From positions 69,611 through 133,610 of the forward strand of contig CAMPKA010000006.1 of NCBI GenBank assembly GCA_946887075.1: a stretch of 64,000 nt of DNA. The letters are read 5' to 3'. Position 1 is the stretch's first letter. The number at the start of each line of letters is the position of its first letter. Below are positions 34,137-41,822 of this stretch, piece by piece. The notes under the pieces are model-generated. The model saw nothing but the letters and a program-made list of their open reading frames with translations, had not been told where the DNA came from and made no database searches. The position numbers and the translations under genes were made by a program. The DNA comes from an uncultured Salinimicrobium sp. Lineage in GTDB: Bacteria; Bacteroidota; Bacteroidia; Flavobacteriales; Flavobacteriaceae.

Positions 34137-35281
34137 TAAATGTATTCGTTTACCAGACGATTATAACTGTCGCCTTTCATTCTGAGCATTTGATAAGCAT
34201 CTCTGTACAACAGTTGATCACTTTTCACAGCACTTTCTACATAACGAATAAATTGGGCTCCTACCCGTCTCACTGTTGTATAGTAGTAATTACCCCCCGT
34301 TTTTTCTTTGTTATCACTGGATTTCAATTCCTGCCATTTTCTGATGACTTCAGTATAGTGATCCAAATAAACCTCATTTGAAATCAGATCGAGGTCTTTG
34401 GCTTTTTTGGCAAGTAAGAGTGTACTGATTTTAAATTTCCGACTCAGGCGTTCAAAATTTTTCGTTTTGGTCCATTCTTGAAGAAATTCATCAGAAGGAA
34501 CAAGAAATTCTGCCGCAACAGCATCACAGAATTGTTCTAAAGGATCTTGTGTCGGTAAAAGTTGAAATAAATCAGTTCCGGCGCTCGCGCCCACCAGGAC
34601 ATGGACTACTTCATGTATAAGTGTAAATATTTGGGCAGATTGGGCGTCATTTGCATTAACAAAAACAAAGGGAGCGTATTCATTAACTAAGGCAAATCCT
34701 CGGAATTCTTCACGATCAATAGGCCAGTGTGTGTTTCCATTAACGACGCCACTGAAGGATGTAAAGATCCCAGCCTTTTCAATTTTTTCAATTAGGTAAG
34801 CAAGACTTTCTTCTCTTGTCCGCAGTTCCCAGTACCACGCCCTGGGAATTTGGAGAATTTTATAAAGCCTTTGTGCTGTCTTCCGAATATCGTCATCCAG
34901 AGACGCAGTGCCAATGTAAGAAAGAACGTCATGTCCTTGATCTTTCTTATAATCTGTCAGCCATTCCTGTCGTTCGCGAATGTTCTGTACAGTTTCATAA
35001 AGTCCTAGGGAAAACTTCTTTTTAGGATTATTGGGAGATCGAAAAAAGGTGAGAGGTAAAGTTTCTTTAGGTGGCTCGTTTAGAAACAGGTATCCAAGGG
35101 GTATATGAACTGTCTTGGCAAAATATTCTAGCTGTTTAAGCGTCGGAGCGCCCTCCTTTGTCAACCATTGCTCAATTTTTCCTAAGGGCTGCTTTACCTT
35201 CAGGCTTTCCAAATCTGTATCGGCCCGTGTAATGGCCCATTCTACGATTCGAGGATTATATGTTAATACTTTTACGGACAT
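34136..35281 (-). CDS. ImmA/IrrE metallopeptidase with N-terminal HTH, likely partner of the PIN protein
   Basis: A 381-residue protein. The N-terminal about 80 residues (QPLGKIEQWLTKEGAPTLKQLEYFAKTVHIPLGYLFL) form an XRE-like DNA-binding domain. The C-terminal half is an ImmA/IrrE peptidase domain with IHEVVHVLVG, a zinc H-E-x-x-H motif at His223, Glu224 and His227, and a downstream FCDAVAAEFLVP that should supply the third ligand. Such proteins cleave or control repressors in phage, mobile-element and stress systems, and when paired with a DUF4411 PIN protein they act as the regulator or antitoxin half (family knowledge). It is the first gene of the pair; an unusual inverted repeat lies 30-80 bases upstream. 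AT-rich composition sets it apart from its neighbours. Confidence 0.85.
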   Translation of the reverse strand: MSVKVLTYNPRIVEWAITRADTDLESLKVKQPLGKIEQWLTKEGAPTLKQLEYFAKTVHIPLGYLFLNEPPKETLPLTFFRSPNNPKKKFSLGLYETVQNIRERQEWLTDYKKDQGHDVLSYIGTASLDDDIRKTAQRLYKILQIPRAWYWELRTREESLAYLIEKIEKAGIFTSFSGVVNGNTHWPIDREEFRGFALVNEYAPFVFVNANDAQSAQIFTLIHEVVHVLVGASAGTDLFQLLPTQDPLEQFCDAVAAEFLVPSDEFLQEWTKTKNFERLSRKFKISTLLLAKKAKDLDLISNEVYLDHYTEVIRKWQELKSSDNKEKTGGNYYYTTVRRVGAQFIRYVESAVKSDQLLYRDAYQMLRMKGDSYNRLVNEYI

Positions 35282-35313
35282 ATTTCAAAAATAATATATA
35301 TAATTATAATTGT

Positions 35314-35358
35314 ACTCGACGTCCATTTAGAATAAAATACAAGTTATTCTAGTCGAGT
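35314..35358. promoter_or_regulatory. Nested inverted repeat upstream of the ImmA/IrrE-PIN module
   Basis: Outer arms ACTCGAC (35314-35320) and GTCGAGT (35352-35358) enclose inner arms TAGAATAA (35328-35335) and TTATTCTA (35344-35351) with an 8-base loop. It may be an operator for the HTH domain of the ImmA/IrrE protein, a transcript-end hairpin for the beta-barrel gene, or both. Confidence 0.4.
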
Positions 35359-35400
35359 TAGAAGAAGCTTCAGGTTTGGGAGAATTTCAGTTCTAGGTTT

Positions 35401-36609
35401 CTAAAAGCCAAAGGAGAACCCGGTGAACAGACCGATATGGAAGGGTTTAACCCCGGTTTCTGTTTCAAAGGTGCTCAGGTGATACTTGAAGCTTGGACCG
35501 AGATTAAAATGCAGTTTTTCAGCAACGGTATAGTCAAGGCCCAGTCCTAAATTAAGGCTGAAACTCGTCCTCCTGAGATTGTTGGCAGCTCCCAGGAAGG
35601 TGGTATAGCCCCTGGATTCAAGATGTACTTGATTCTCCTGAAGAAAATAAGCGCTTGCCCCGCTCTCCATGTTGACGGAAAGTCTCCCGTGGAGGAGCGC
35701 GTATTCAATTTCGAGTGGGACTTCGAGATATTCAAGGGACTGTTTTAATTCTCCCTTACCTTCAGGAGAAGAGAGCGTATAGGCTGGATCGGCATCAATT
35801 GCCGTGGCATTAAACGCAGCAGCATTTCCTACTTGTCGGGTTACAGCCTCCAGCCTGACATTATGGAGCCCCGTTTTCAACCTCATGTTTTTGAAGAGGC
35901 TATAGCCCACCGAAACACCATAGGAGGTAGTTAAGGTTCCGGTACTGGAGTTTTGGGCAAAGCGTGTATCCAGGGCATGACCTTTTCCCAGATTGTCATA
36001 ATACAGTACGGCTACTACAGGTGAGATGAGGATTTTGTTCCTTTCTTCCGAAACCGCCATCGGCTCATGCTCTATATTCGTTTCTGAGCTGGAAGGGGAG
36101 TCCAACGCCAAAGGCCCACCCTTGATTTCTTCTGTAGTAATCCTACTTCCATACGGCACTACGGAAGACTCTGCGGGCTTATCCAGAACCCCAACTTCCG
36201 GTCGAAGGATATCCTGTTGCTCATGCTGAGGCACCGTAGTTTCATAGGCAATGTTTGTGGGTACGGGTTCAGATAATTTCCCGGACTGTGCGCTATTTGT
36301 ATTGGCGGTCCCGGAGTAACTATTGTCCTCCCTGGAAATACCCTTCTCACCTGGTCGTATCTGAGCTGGCCGATCGGTCACGACAGGCACTTCCAGTTCC
36401 TTGAAATCCTTTTCCGTTTCGAGGGTGATCATCACCAGTAGGATTGCAGCGGCACCTCCCAGTGCGAACCACAGGGGAAATAACCTTTTACGCCGCGGCT
36501 TTCCATGAAGCCGTTGGTCTATCTGCTCCCAGATTTCCTCTGGAGGATAAGTGTCCTTCGGTTGAAGCTTTTCTCTGAAAAAGGCATCCAAATTTTTCTT
36601 ATCGCTCAT
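35401..36609 (-). CDS. Outer-membrane beta-barrel protein with N-terminal anti-sigma-like membrane anchor
   Basis: A 402-residue protein. The N-terminus (DAFFREKLQPKDTYPPEEIWEQIDQRLHGKPRRKRL) is cytoplasmic in character and is followed by one transmembrane helix (FPLWFALGGAAAILLVMITL). A low-complexity linker of about 120 residues leads to a C-terminal domain of alternating beta strands (VSVGYSLFKNMRLKTGLHNVRLEAVTRQVG ... LNLGLGLDYTVAEKLHFNLGPSFKYHLSTF) ending in GLFTGFSFGF, as in porin-family beta-barrels. Such fusions are known in Bacteroidota beside ECF sigma genes. The start overlaps the upstream sigma gene by 11 bases, so the N-terminal part may be the sigma partner. How a barrel and an inner-membrane helix coexist is unresolved; the C-terminal part may be periplasmic. 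Confidence 0.72.
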   Translation of the reverse strand: MSDKKNLDAFFREKLQPKDTYPPEEIWEQIDQRLHGKPRRKRLFPLWFALGGAAAILLVMITLETEKDFKELEVPVVTDRPAQIRPGEKGISREDNSYSGTANTNSAQSGKLSEPVPTNIAYETTVPQHEQQDILRPEVGVLDKPAESSVVPYGSRITTEEIKGGPLALDSPSSSETNIEHEPMAVSEERNKILISPVVAVLYYDNLGKGHALDTRFAQNSSTGTLTTSYGVSVGYSLFKNMRLKTGLHNVRLEAVTRQVGNAAAFNATAIDADPAYTLSSPEGKGELKQSLEYLEVPLEIEYALLHGRLSVNMESGASAYFLQENQVHLESRGYTTFLGAANNLRRTSFSLNLGLGLDYTVAEKLHFNLGPSFKYHLSTFETETGVKPFHIGLFTGFSFGF

Positions 36610-37144
36610 ATGCCTCCCTTTTTTGATTTTTTGCTCCCTCGATTTGTGCTTTCAGGACAGTCCGGGCCCTTGAAAGATTGGATTTTGAAGTGCCCACTGA
36701 AATTCCGAGGATTTCTGAAATCTCCTGATGCGAATATTCTTCAAATACATAAAGATTAAACACAAGCCGGTACCGCTCCGGGAGTTCCGCTATGATCCTG
36801 TTGAGAAATTCAAGAGGGAAGTCCTCATCCTCAACCGTGACTTCCGGGGATTCCACGATTTCTTCCCTGACCTCGAGGAACTGATTTTTCTCCTTATACC
36901 TTCTCAGGCAGGTATTGATCATGATGCGCGTCATCCATCCTTCAAAGGAGCCCCTTCCCGAGAACTGGGAGATATTTTCAAAGATCTTGATGAATCCTTC
37001 CTGGAGATTGTCTTTAGCCTCTTCGTAATTGCCGGAATATTTGAGACAACAGGAGAAAAATCTTCCTGAATATAGCTTGTACAGCCTTTCTCTGGCATTC
37101 CTGTCCTTTTGCTTACACTTTAGGATGAGTTCAGAAAGGCTCAA
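36599..37144 (-). CDS. ECF RNA polymerase sigma factor
   Basis: A 181-residue sigma-70 family protein with region 2 (RERLYKLYSGRFFSCCLKYSGNYEEAKDNLQEGFIKIFENISQF, then RGSFEGWMTRIMINTCLRRYKE) and region 4 (LPERYRLVFNLYVFEEYSHQEISEILGISVGTSKSNLSRARTVLK). This is the standard Bacteroidota ECF type. There is no ATG before the conserved part; a TTG at 37142-37144 with AAGAG upstream is the best start, and a stop in frame lies about 40 bases before it. It overlaps the downstream beta-barrel gene, which encodes the likely membrane partner. Target genes are unknown. Confidence 0.92.
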   Translation of the reverse strand: MSLSELILKCKQKDRNARERLYKLYSGRFFSCCLKYSGNYEEAKDNLQEGFIKIFENISQFSGRGSFEGWMTRIMINTCLRRYKEKNQFLEVREEIVESPEVTVEDEDFPLEFLNRIIAELPERYRLVFNLYVFEEYSHQEISEILGISVGTSKSNLSRARTVLKAQIEGAKNQKREAYER

Positions 37145-37183
37145 AAATTTACTCTTGTTTGGAAGATCGTCACTTTCACCTGT

Positions 37184-37630
37184 TTAAAACGAGACTTTTC
37201 TATAAAACAAACTTAGACCGTCACACTGCTCCCAGGTACTTTTTAGAATATAATTGGTAGTTAAATTGAGATGTTCGGTCAGGGAGTCGTCACAATTTGC
37301 AATGATTGGGCTCTCCTCCTGGTACTCCAGGTGAATCGAAAACAAGAAATCCCCCTGATCTGCACCTTCTGTCTCTAAAATAGTGTAAGTTCCGGTTGCG
37401 CTTATCGTCTCTTCGTCAACTTCACGAGTTTTGGTAAAGGCACCATCAGACCTGAAATTATAGGATTCCTGGAAAGGCATTTCAGCTCCGGTTTTTTCAC
37501 TACCTTCTGTCTGTCCAATGGTCTTCACCAGGATCCAGTTCCCGCCGGGGTCAATAGATGGATCCACATCTGAGTCCAATGAACAGGCACTAAAACAAAT
37601 CACCGTTAGAAGAAGGAATAATTTTTTCAT
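37184..37630 (-). CDS. Small lipoprotein of unknown function (lipocalin-like)
   Basis: A 148-residue lipoprotein with MKKLFLLLTVICFSAC. The mature part is predicted all-beta: GGNWILVKTIGQTEG, SYNFRSDGAFTKTREVDEETISATGTYTI and LFYRKVSF, with two Cys (CDDSLTEH and WEQCDG) that may pair. The pattern of an opening W residue, a SDGxFT strand and a GTYTI strand is seen in lipocalin-like proteins of Bacteroidota, but I cannot assign a family firmly. It lies 39 bases upstream of the sigma gene on the same strand and could be co-transcribed with it. Confidence 0.65.
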   Translation of the reverse strand: MKKLFLLLTVICFSACSLDSDVDPSIDPGGNWILVKTIGQTEGSEKTGAEMPFQESYNFRSDGAFTKTREVDEETISATGTYTILETEGADQGDFLFSIHLEYQEESPIIANCDDSLTEHLNLTTNYILKSTWEQCDGLSLFYRKVSF

Positions 37631-37847
37631 GGTTCTGGAATTTAAATTGCTATGGTTTTTCTTTGATGAGCAGAATTTTCCAAAAGGTTGCGTCAGTCAG
37701 GAGAAAATTTTTCTACATCGGGATCATGTAAGGGAAAGTTTTCCTTTCAAGAGGAAATATTCGGCAGGTGGTGTAACACATCTGGTTTGGTCACCAAGGC
37801 AGCCATAGCAGGGGAAGCATTACATCTGCGGCACCTTTTATTCGGTA

Positions 37848-38252
37848 CTACTTTTTCCGTAAGAGCTCCTCCAGGTATTTCACCTTTTCCTTTTCGGCCT
37901 CAACCAGGCGCTCGTACAGTTTCTTGTTTTCCTCGTACGCCTCAATCAACTTATCCAAGGGATTAAACGTGCAATTGTAATTTAAAGAGGACGCATGATC
38001 ATGGTAACTGTTTCCGATTATATTGAAAACTGCTTCCTCCGAGAATTTTTCTATTGCTTCGGGAGAGATCCCAAATACTTCTGCAATTCTTTGAAGTTTA
38101 TCTTCATCAATAACCTCGCTTTGCTCTATATGGGATACGCTTTGTTGACTGATGCCGAGTTCTGCAGCAAGGGCTTCCTGTTTCATGCCTCTGAGTTCCC
38201 TGATCCGGCTGATCTTTCTCCCGATGTGGTTGTTTTTTGTTGCAGTTTCCAT
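37848..38252 (-). CDS. XRE-family transcriptional regulator with C-terminal coiled coil
   Basis: A 134-residue protein. Residues 10-70 form an XRE helix-turn-helix (IGRKISRIRELRGMKQEALAAELGISQQSVSHIEQSEVIDEDKLQRIAEVFGIS). A middle segment with EEAVFNIIGNSY precedes a charged C-terminal helix (LIEAYEENKKLYERLVEAEKEKVKYLEELLRKK) that should form a coiled coil for dimerisation. This type is widespread in flavobacteria, and its targets are unknown. It is divergent from the ECF sigma gene at 38471 and could regulate the shared intergenic region. Confidence 0.87.
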   Translation of the reverse strand: METATKNNHIGRKISRIRELRGMKQEALAAELGISQQSVSHIEQSEVIDEDKLQRIAEVFGISPEAIEKFSEEAVFNIIGNSYHDHASSLNYNCTFNPLDKLIEAYEENKKLYERLVEAEKEKVKYLEELLRKK

Positions 38253-38417
38253 GAGTGTTGATTTTACTTCGGTTTATGATGCCTCTTTTACTTACAATGG
38301 GTTTTTCCGGAGTTAAATGAACCGAAATATCCGTGCCAATTTAATCAAATTATCGGAGTGAAACCGGCTTGTGACCTCTGGCGGGAATTTATTTCGTTTA
38401 TTATCCGGTGAAAATGA

Positions 38418-38446
38418 TTTAGGGAAAGCGCAATTTCCTAATTTTG
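38418..38446 (+). promoter_or_regulatory. Promoter of the SigZ-like sigma gene
   Basis: TAATTTTG at 38439-38446 is an exact TAnnTTTG -7 element; a TTTA at 38418-38421 may be the weaker -33 element, with a 17-base spacer. It rules out the TTG at 38444 as a start codon and favours the ATG at 38471. Confidence 0.5.
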
Positions 38447-38470
38447 AATAATCCTTTTCAGTTAAAAGAC

Positions 38471-39049
38471 ATGATTGCGTTTACCAGACATCAGGAAATT
38501 TCAGACCAGTGGATTACCTATAAGGAGGCGATCAATCGTTATATTCTGAAGATTGTAAAAGACCAGGAAACTGCGGATCATCTGGCTCATGAAGTACTGA
38601 TGAAGGTCTATGCCTCCTGTTGTTCTGGAAAGACCATAAAAAACGTCAGATCCTGGCTGTTCCAGATTGCTTACAATACCTGTATGGATCATTTTAAACA
38701 GGAGCGGAAGACCATAGCCTTAGAGGCGGACGTGGTGGTAAGGGATGAGGACCAGATCTATCAGGAGGCGAGTGTCTTTGTAAAACCACTGATCGGTCTT
38801 CTTCCGGAAAAATATGCAGTGCCGCTGTATCTATCTGAAATTGACAATTTCAAACAGAAGGAAGTGGCTGAAAAACTCGGACTGAGCCTTTCTGCCACCA
38901 AGAGCAGGATCCTCAGAGGCAAGGAAATGCTCAGGGACAAAATTGTGGAATGCGTGCATCTTGAGGTGGACGTCGATGGTCGTCTTGAGGATTTTCAGAT
39001 CAAAAAGGATTGCAGTAACCTCGCTAAGGGGGAGTCCTGCTGCGCCTGA
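38471..39049 (+). CDS. ECF sigma factor, SigZ-like, with Cys-rich C-terminus
   Basis: The longest frame starts at a TTG (38444) that lies inside a promoter-like -7 element, so the ATG at 38471 (MIAFTRHQEISDQWITYKEA) is preferred, giving 192 residues. Region 2 is INRYILKIVKDQETADHLAHEVLMKVYASC...NVRSWLFQIAYNTCMDHFKQ; region 4 is LPEKYAVPLYLSEIDNFKQKEVAEKLGLSLSATKSRILRGKEML. After region 4 comes a tail of about 40 residues with ECVHLEVDVDG...DCSNLAKGESCCA, whose four Cys could bind a metal. Similar tails occur in SigZ-type ECF factors, which hints at metal or redox control without a separate anti-sigma protein. No anti-sigma gene follows; the next gene is convergent. Confidence 0.83.
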   Translation: MIAFTRHQEISDQWITYKEAINRYILKIVKDQETADHLAHEVLMKVYASCCSGKTIKNVRSWLFQIAYNTCMDHFKQERKTIALEADVVVRDEDQIYQEASVFVKPLIGLLPEKYAVPLYLSEIDNFKQKEVAEKLGLSLSATKSRILRGKEMLRDKIVECVHLEVDVDGRLEDFQIKKDCSNLAKGESCCA

Positions 39050-39086
39050 GGTCACCAACTCCCGCTGATTGAGTAATCTTATATTC

Positions 39087-39836
39087 CTAAACCAACCAGT
39101 CTTTGAATTCTTTCACGCGTTCTCTGCTTATGATGATCTTTTGATCCTTTAATCCTTCTAGTTTTAATTCCAGGCGGTGGTTTGAGTGGGAGCGGATTTC
39201 TGAGATTCTTTTAAGCTGCACGATAAATTTTCGGCTTACCCTGAAGAACAGCCTGGGATCGAGCTCCTTTTCCAACCTGTCCAGGCTCTGGTCTATAAGG
39301 TAACTCCGGGATTCGCAGGTTTGGAGAAAGGTTCCTTTATTTTCGGAATAGAAGCAGCAGATATCCTCTACAGGAATCAATTTCAGATGTTGTCCTATCG
39401 AAATGGTGAACCGCCTACGGTATTCCATGGGCAGGTTTAGCAGGGACCTCAATTGGTCAAGATCCGGTAGGGTGTTGGGTGCAAACCTGGTACCCCGATA
39501 TTTATTTACAGCAATCTCGAGTTCTTCATCATCGATGGGCTTGAGCAGATAGTCTACACTGTTCAGCTTGAAAGCCTGGAGGGCGTATTCGTCATAAGCC
39601 GTGGTAAAGATGACTGGACTGGTGACCTTGACAGCCTCAAAGATGTCGAAGGACAGCCCGTCACTGAGCTGGATATCCAGGAAGATCAGTTCCGGGGAAG
39701 GATTGTGGGAGAACCAGGAAATAGCCTCTTCAACAGTGTGGAGAGTAGTCATTACCTGGACCTCGAGTTTCTCCAGCATCCGCTGCAGCCTCCGTGCAGT
39801 GGGCTTTTCATCTTCTACGATGACGGCCTTGATCAT
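39087..39836 (-). CDS. LytTR-family response regulator
   Basis: A 249-residue response regulator. The receiver domain (IKAVIVEDEKPTARRLQRML, LIFLDIQLSDG with the phospho-Asp, PVIFTTAYDEYALQAF, DYLLKPID) is complete with acidic pair, Thr and Lys. The C-terminal LytTR domain (RRFTISIGQHLKLIPVEDICCFYSENKGTFLQT, FFRVSRKFIVQLKRISEI) binds DNA. It is the third gene of an operon with the LytS-type kinase and the 2TM protein, separated from the latter by 25 bases. The target is unknown. Confidence 0.94.
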   Translation of the reverse strand: MIKAVIVEDEKPTARRLQRMLEKLEVQVMTTLHTVEEAISWFSHNPSPELIFLDIQLSDGLSFDIFEAVKVTSPVIFTTAYDEYALQAFKLNSVDYLLKPIDDEELEIAVNKYRGTRFAPNTLPDLDQLRSLLNLPMEYRRRFTISIGQHLKLIPVEDICCFYSENKGTFLQTCESRSYLIDQSLDRLEKELDPRLFFRVSRKFIVQLKRISEIRSHSNHRLELKLEGLKDQKIIISRERVKEFKDWLV

Positions 39837-39861
39837 TGGTGAAGAGGTTTCATTATTCTGG

Positions 39862-40176
39862 TCATTCCCATTTGTTCTGTTTCTCCTTTTCCATCAGTTC
39901 CCGGATCTTTCGTTCCTCCCAATCCCTTCCCGGGAAAATATTAGGTCCGAAAACGCCCATCCAGTGAAACAGGAGCCCAATCCCCCAGAAAAAGGCAGTG
40001 GAGAGATTTGAAAAGTCATCCAATCCATCGAGAAGCCCGGAATCGCGGGTGCTCATCACGTAAATCGCCACATTGATGAAGAGGTAAACCGTAAGGTGAA
40101 CATAGAAGCCTTTGATCTTTCTGACCCGTTTCCTCGCGGCCTGATACCTGAAATTTTCTTGAGCAGTTGTTTCCAT
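39862..40176 (-). CDS. 2TM-domain membrane protein
   Basis: A 104-residue protein with an N-terminal amphipathic stretch (ENFRYQAARKRVRKIKGFYVH), two transmembrane helices (LTVYLFINVAIYVM and LSTAFFWGIGLLFHWMGVFG) and a charged tail (DWEERKIRELMEKEKQNKWE). This is the Bacteroidota 2TM family. It is homologous over its length to the C-terminal extension of the histidine kinase encoded directly upstream. The start overlaps the kinase stop by one base (TGATG). It probably takes part in the same signalling system, maybe by pairing with the kinase extension; that is inference. Confidence 0.82.
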   Translation of the reverse strand: METTAQENFRYQAARKRVRKIKGFYVHLTVYLFINVAIYVMSTRDSGLLDGLDDFSNLSTAFFWGIGLLFHWMGVFGPNIFPGRDWEERKIRELMEKEKQNKWE

Positions 40177-41495
40177 CAGTTCCAGTTTTTAGTTTGTTGT
40201 TGTTGTTCCTTCTCCATAATTTCCTGAATTTTTTTCTCTTCCCAGACGGCACCATAGCCGAAGGTTGAAAAGCCCTGGATCGTGAGGCCGAGGCCCCAGC
40301 CCAGCAGGGGAAACCAGAACCACTGGAATTCCCAATAGGTCCTGTAGTTGATAAAGATCAGAAACGGGATTACTACACAAAAGGAGAGGAGGTTTCCATA
40401 GAATTCCTTCATCTCCCTTACCCGTTGCTTGGCTTTAAAATAAGAATTTTCTTCCTGTGTTTGCATAATTGACAGTTGTTTGGTTAGTATTGGTAACTTC
40501 ACAATGAATTTGTTTTCAAGCTCCTCAAGCAGTACCTCCCTCCGGGTCACCTGAGCATAGCGGTCTACGATGTTCTGAATACCGACGCCTTTCCTTGTCT
40601 GCAGGACTTCCTTCTTCTGGAGGTTGTTCTCGATGACCAGGTATTTGTCCTCGGGATAGATCCTGATCTTAAGCGGACGTTGCTGACTGACGACATTGTG
40701 CTTCACTGTATTCTCCAGCAGGAGCTGCAGGGACAGCGGAACTACCCTGGCTTCTGGATCCATTGGTTCCTCAGAAATTTCAAGGAAAATACTGTCCTCA
40801 AACCGCATTTTCAGAAGCCTGACAAAGGTCTCTGCAAAACGCAGCTCTTCTTCCAGTTTTACCAGTTCCTTGTCCTTTTGCTCCAGGACATAACGATAAA
40901 TCTTCGATAAAGAGGTTGTGAATTTCTGGGCCTTTTCCGGGTTCTCTTCGATCAGGCTGCTTAGCACATTCAGGCAGTTGAACAAAAAATGCGGGTCCAG
41001 TTGATTCTTTAGGCTCTCGAATTTTGCCGAGGCATTGCCGGCAATAATCTTTTGTTCGGTCACCTTCTGCTCCTGAAGGGCTTTATAGAAAAATATGATG
41101 TGAAAAAACAGGGAGATCACCACGGTGAAGAGCAGGGGCAGAATATAGTAAGTAACGCTTTCATTTTCCAGGAATTCCTGGAAAGGAACGTCCTCGAAGA
41201 CGGTCCGGGTAACCAGTCGGCAGAAAAAGTACCCGACCAATGTGATCACGACGGAACCCAGGGAAGCAAGGATCACGCGCTGTATTCCAGCCTGCTCCCA
41301 TCCGATCTTCTCCCTGAAATAGTGGAAGTAGACCGCGTTGAGGGCAGTAAGGACGATGCAGTAAAAGAAGTAGGTGCCCCAAAGCTCTACACTCATCAGC
41401 TCTTCAAGGTCGTGCGCACCAAACAGGCTGTTGACCAGTACGATAAACAGGCAGATGATAATGGCGATCTTGAGGATTCTCAGCAGCAGTTTCAT
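40176..41495 (-). CDS. LytS-type sensor histidine kinase with C-terminal 2TM domain fusion
   Basis: The open frame begins at a TTG (41504); the ATG at 41493-41495 (MKLLLRILKIAIIICLF) is the likely start, giving 439 residues. Four N-terminal transmembrane helices occupy about residues 1-145. The LytS/His_kinase domain follows with FESLKNQLDPHFLFNCLNVLSSLI, where the His of DPHF is the phospho-acceptor, and the ATPase part with PLSLQLLLENTVKHNV and GVGIQNIVDRYAQ. The last about 90 residues (SYFKAKQRVREMKEFYGNLLSF ... WEEKKIQEIMEKEQ) form a 2TM domain, homologous to the next gene. LytS kinases usually end after the ATPase, so the extension is unusual. It works with the LytTR regulator two genes downstream. 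Confidence 0.9.
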   Translation of the reverse strand: MKLLLRILKIAIIICLFIVLVNSLFGAHDLEELMSVELWGTYFFYCIVLTALNAVYFHYFREKIGWEQAGIQRVILASLGSVVITLVGYFFCRLVTRTVFEDVPFQEFLENESVTYYILPLLFTVVISLFFHIIFFYKALQEQKVTEQKIIAGNASAKFESLKNQLDPHFLFNCLNVLSSLIEENPEKAQKFTTSLSKIYRYVLEQKDKELVKLEEELRFAETFVRLLKMRFEDSIFLEISEEPMDPEARVVPLSLQLLLENTVKHNVVSQQRPLKIRIYPEDKYLVIENNLQKKEVLQTRKGVGIQNIVDRYAQVTRREVLLEELENKFIVKLPILTKQLSIMQTQEENSYFKAKQRVREMKEFYGNLLSFCVVIPFLIFINYRTYWEFQWFWFPLLGWGLGLTIQGFSTFGYGAVWEEKKIQEIMEKEQQQQTKNWN

Positions 41496-41822
41496 GATAA
41501 ACAATTATAGTCGAGTTCGGTTGTAATGATTACAGGTGTCATGTTTTGATCCGAGGTGATCGGAGTTTCCATGGGGCATAGGAGACTCAAAATATATAGA
41601 ATTAAAGTTAACATGATCTGAACATTTTTCTTGAATCAAAATTGCAGCAAGTCTTTGAGAATGAAAATTTTTCCTGACCGAGTTGTCACATAAAGCGGAT
41701 GAATCGTCAAAATGGTCAAAAAAAAGGGCTGTAGGGGGTCAGCATGCTCCAGAAACAGGTAAAGCAGCCGATTTTTAAAAAAGAGCGGTATCTTTCCGTA
41801 CTCAAAGAAAACAATTGACAAA

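Noticed and set aside
35279..35293. Leaderless promoter (CAAAAATA on the plus strand) for the ImmA/IrrE gene
   Set aside because: The -7 element fits the minus strand but no -33 TTTG is found at a usable distance.
38444..38470. TTG start of the SigZ-like sigma factor
   Set aside because: It falls inside an exact TAnnTTTG promoter element, so it would not be in the mRNA.
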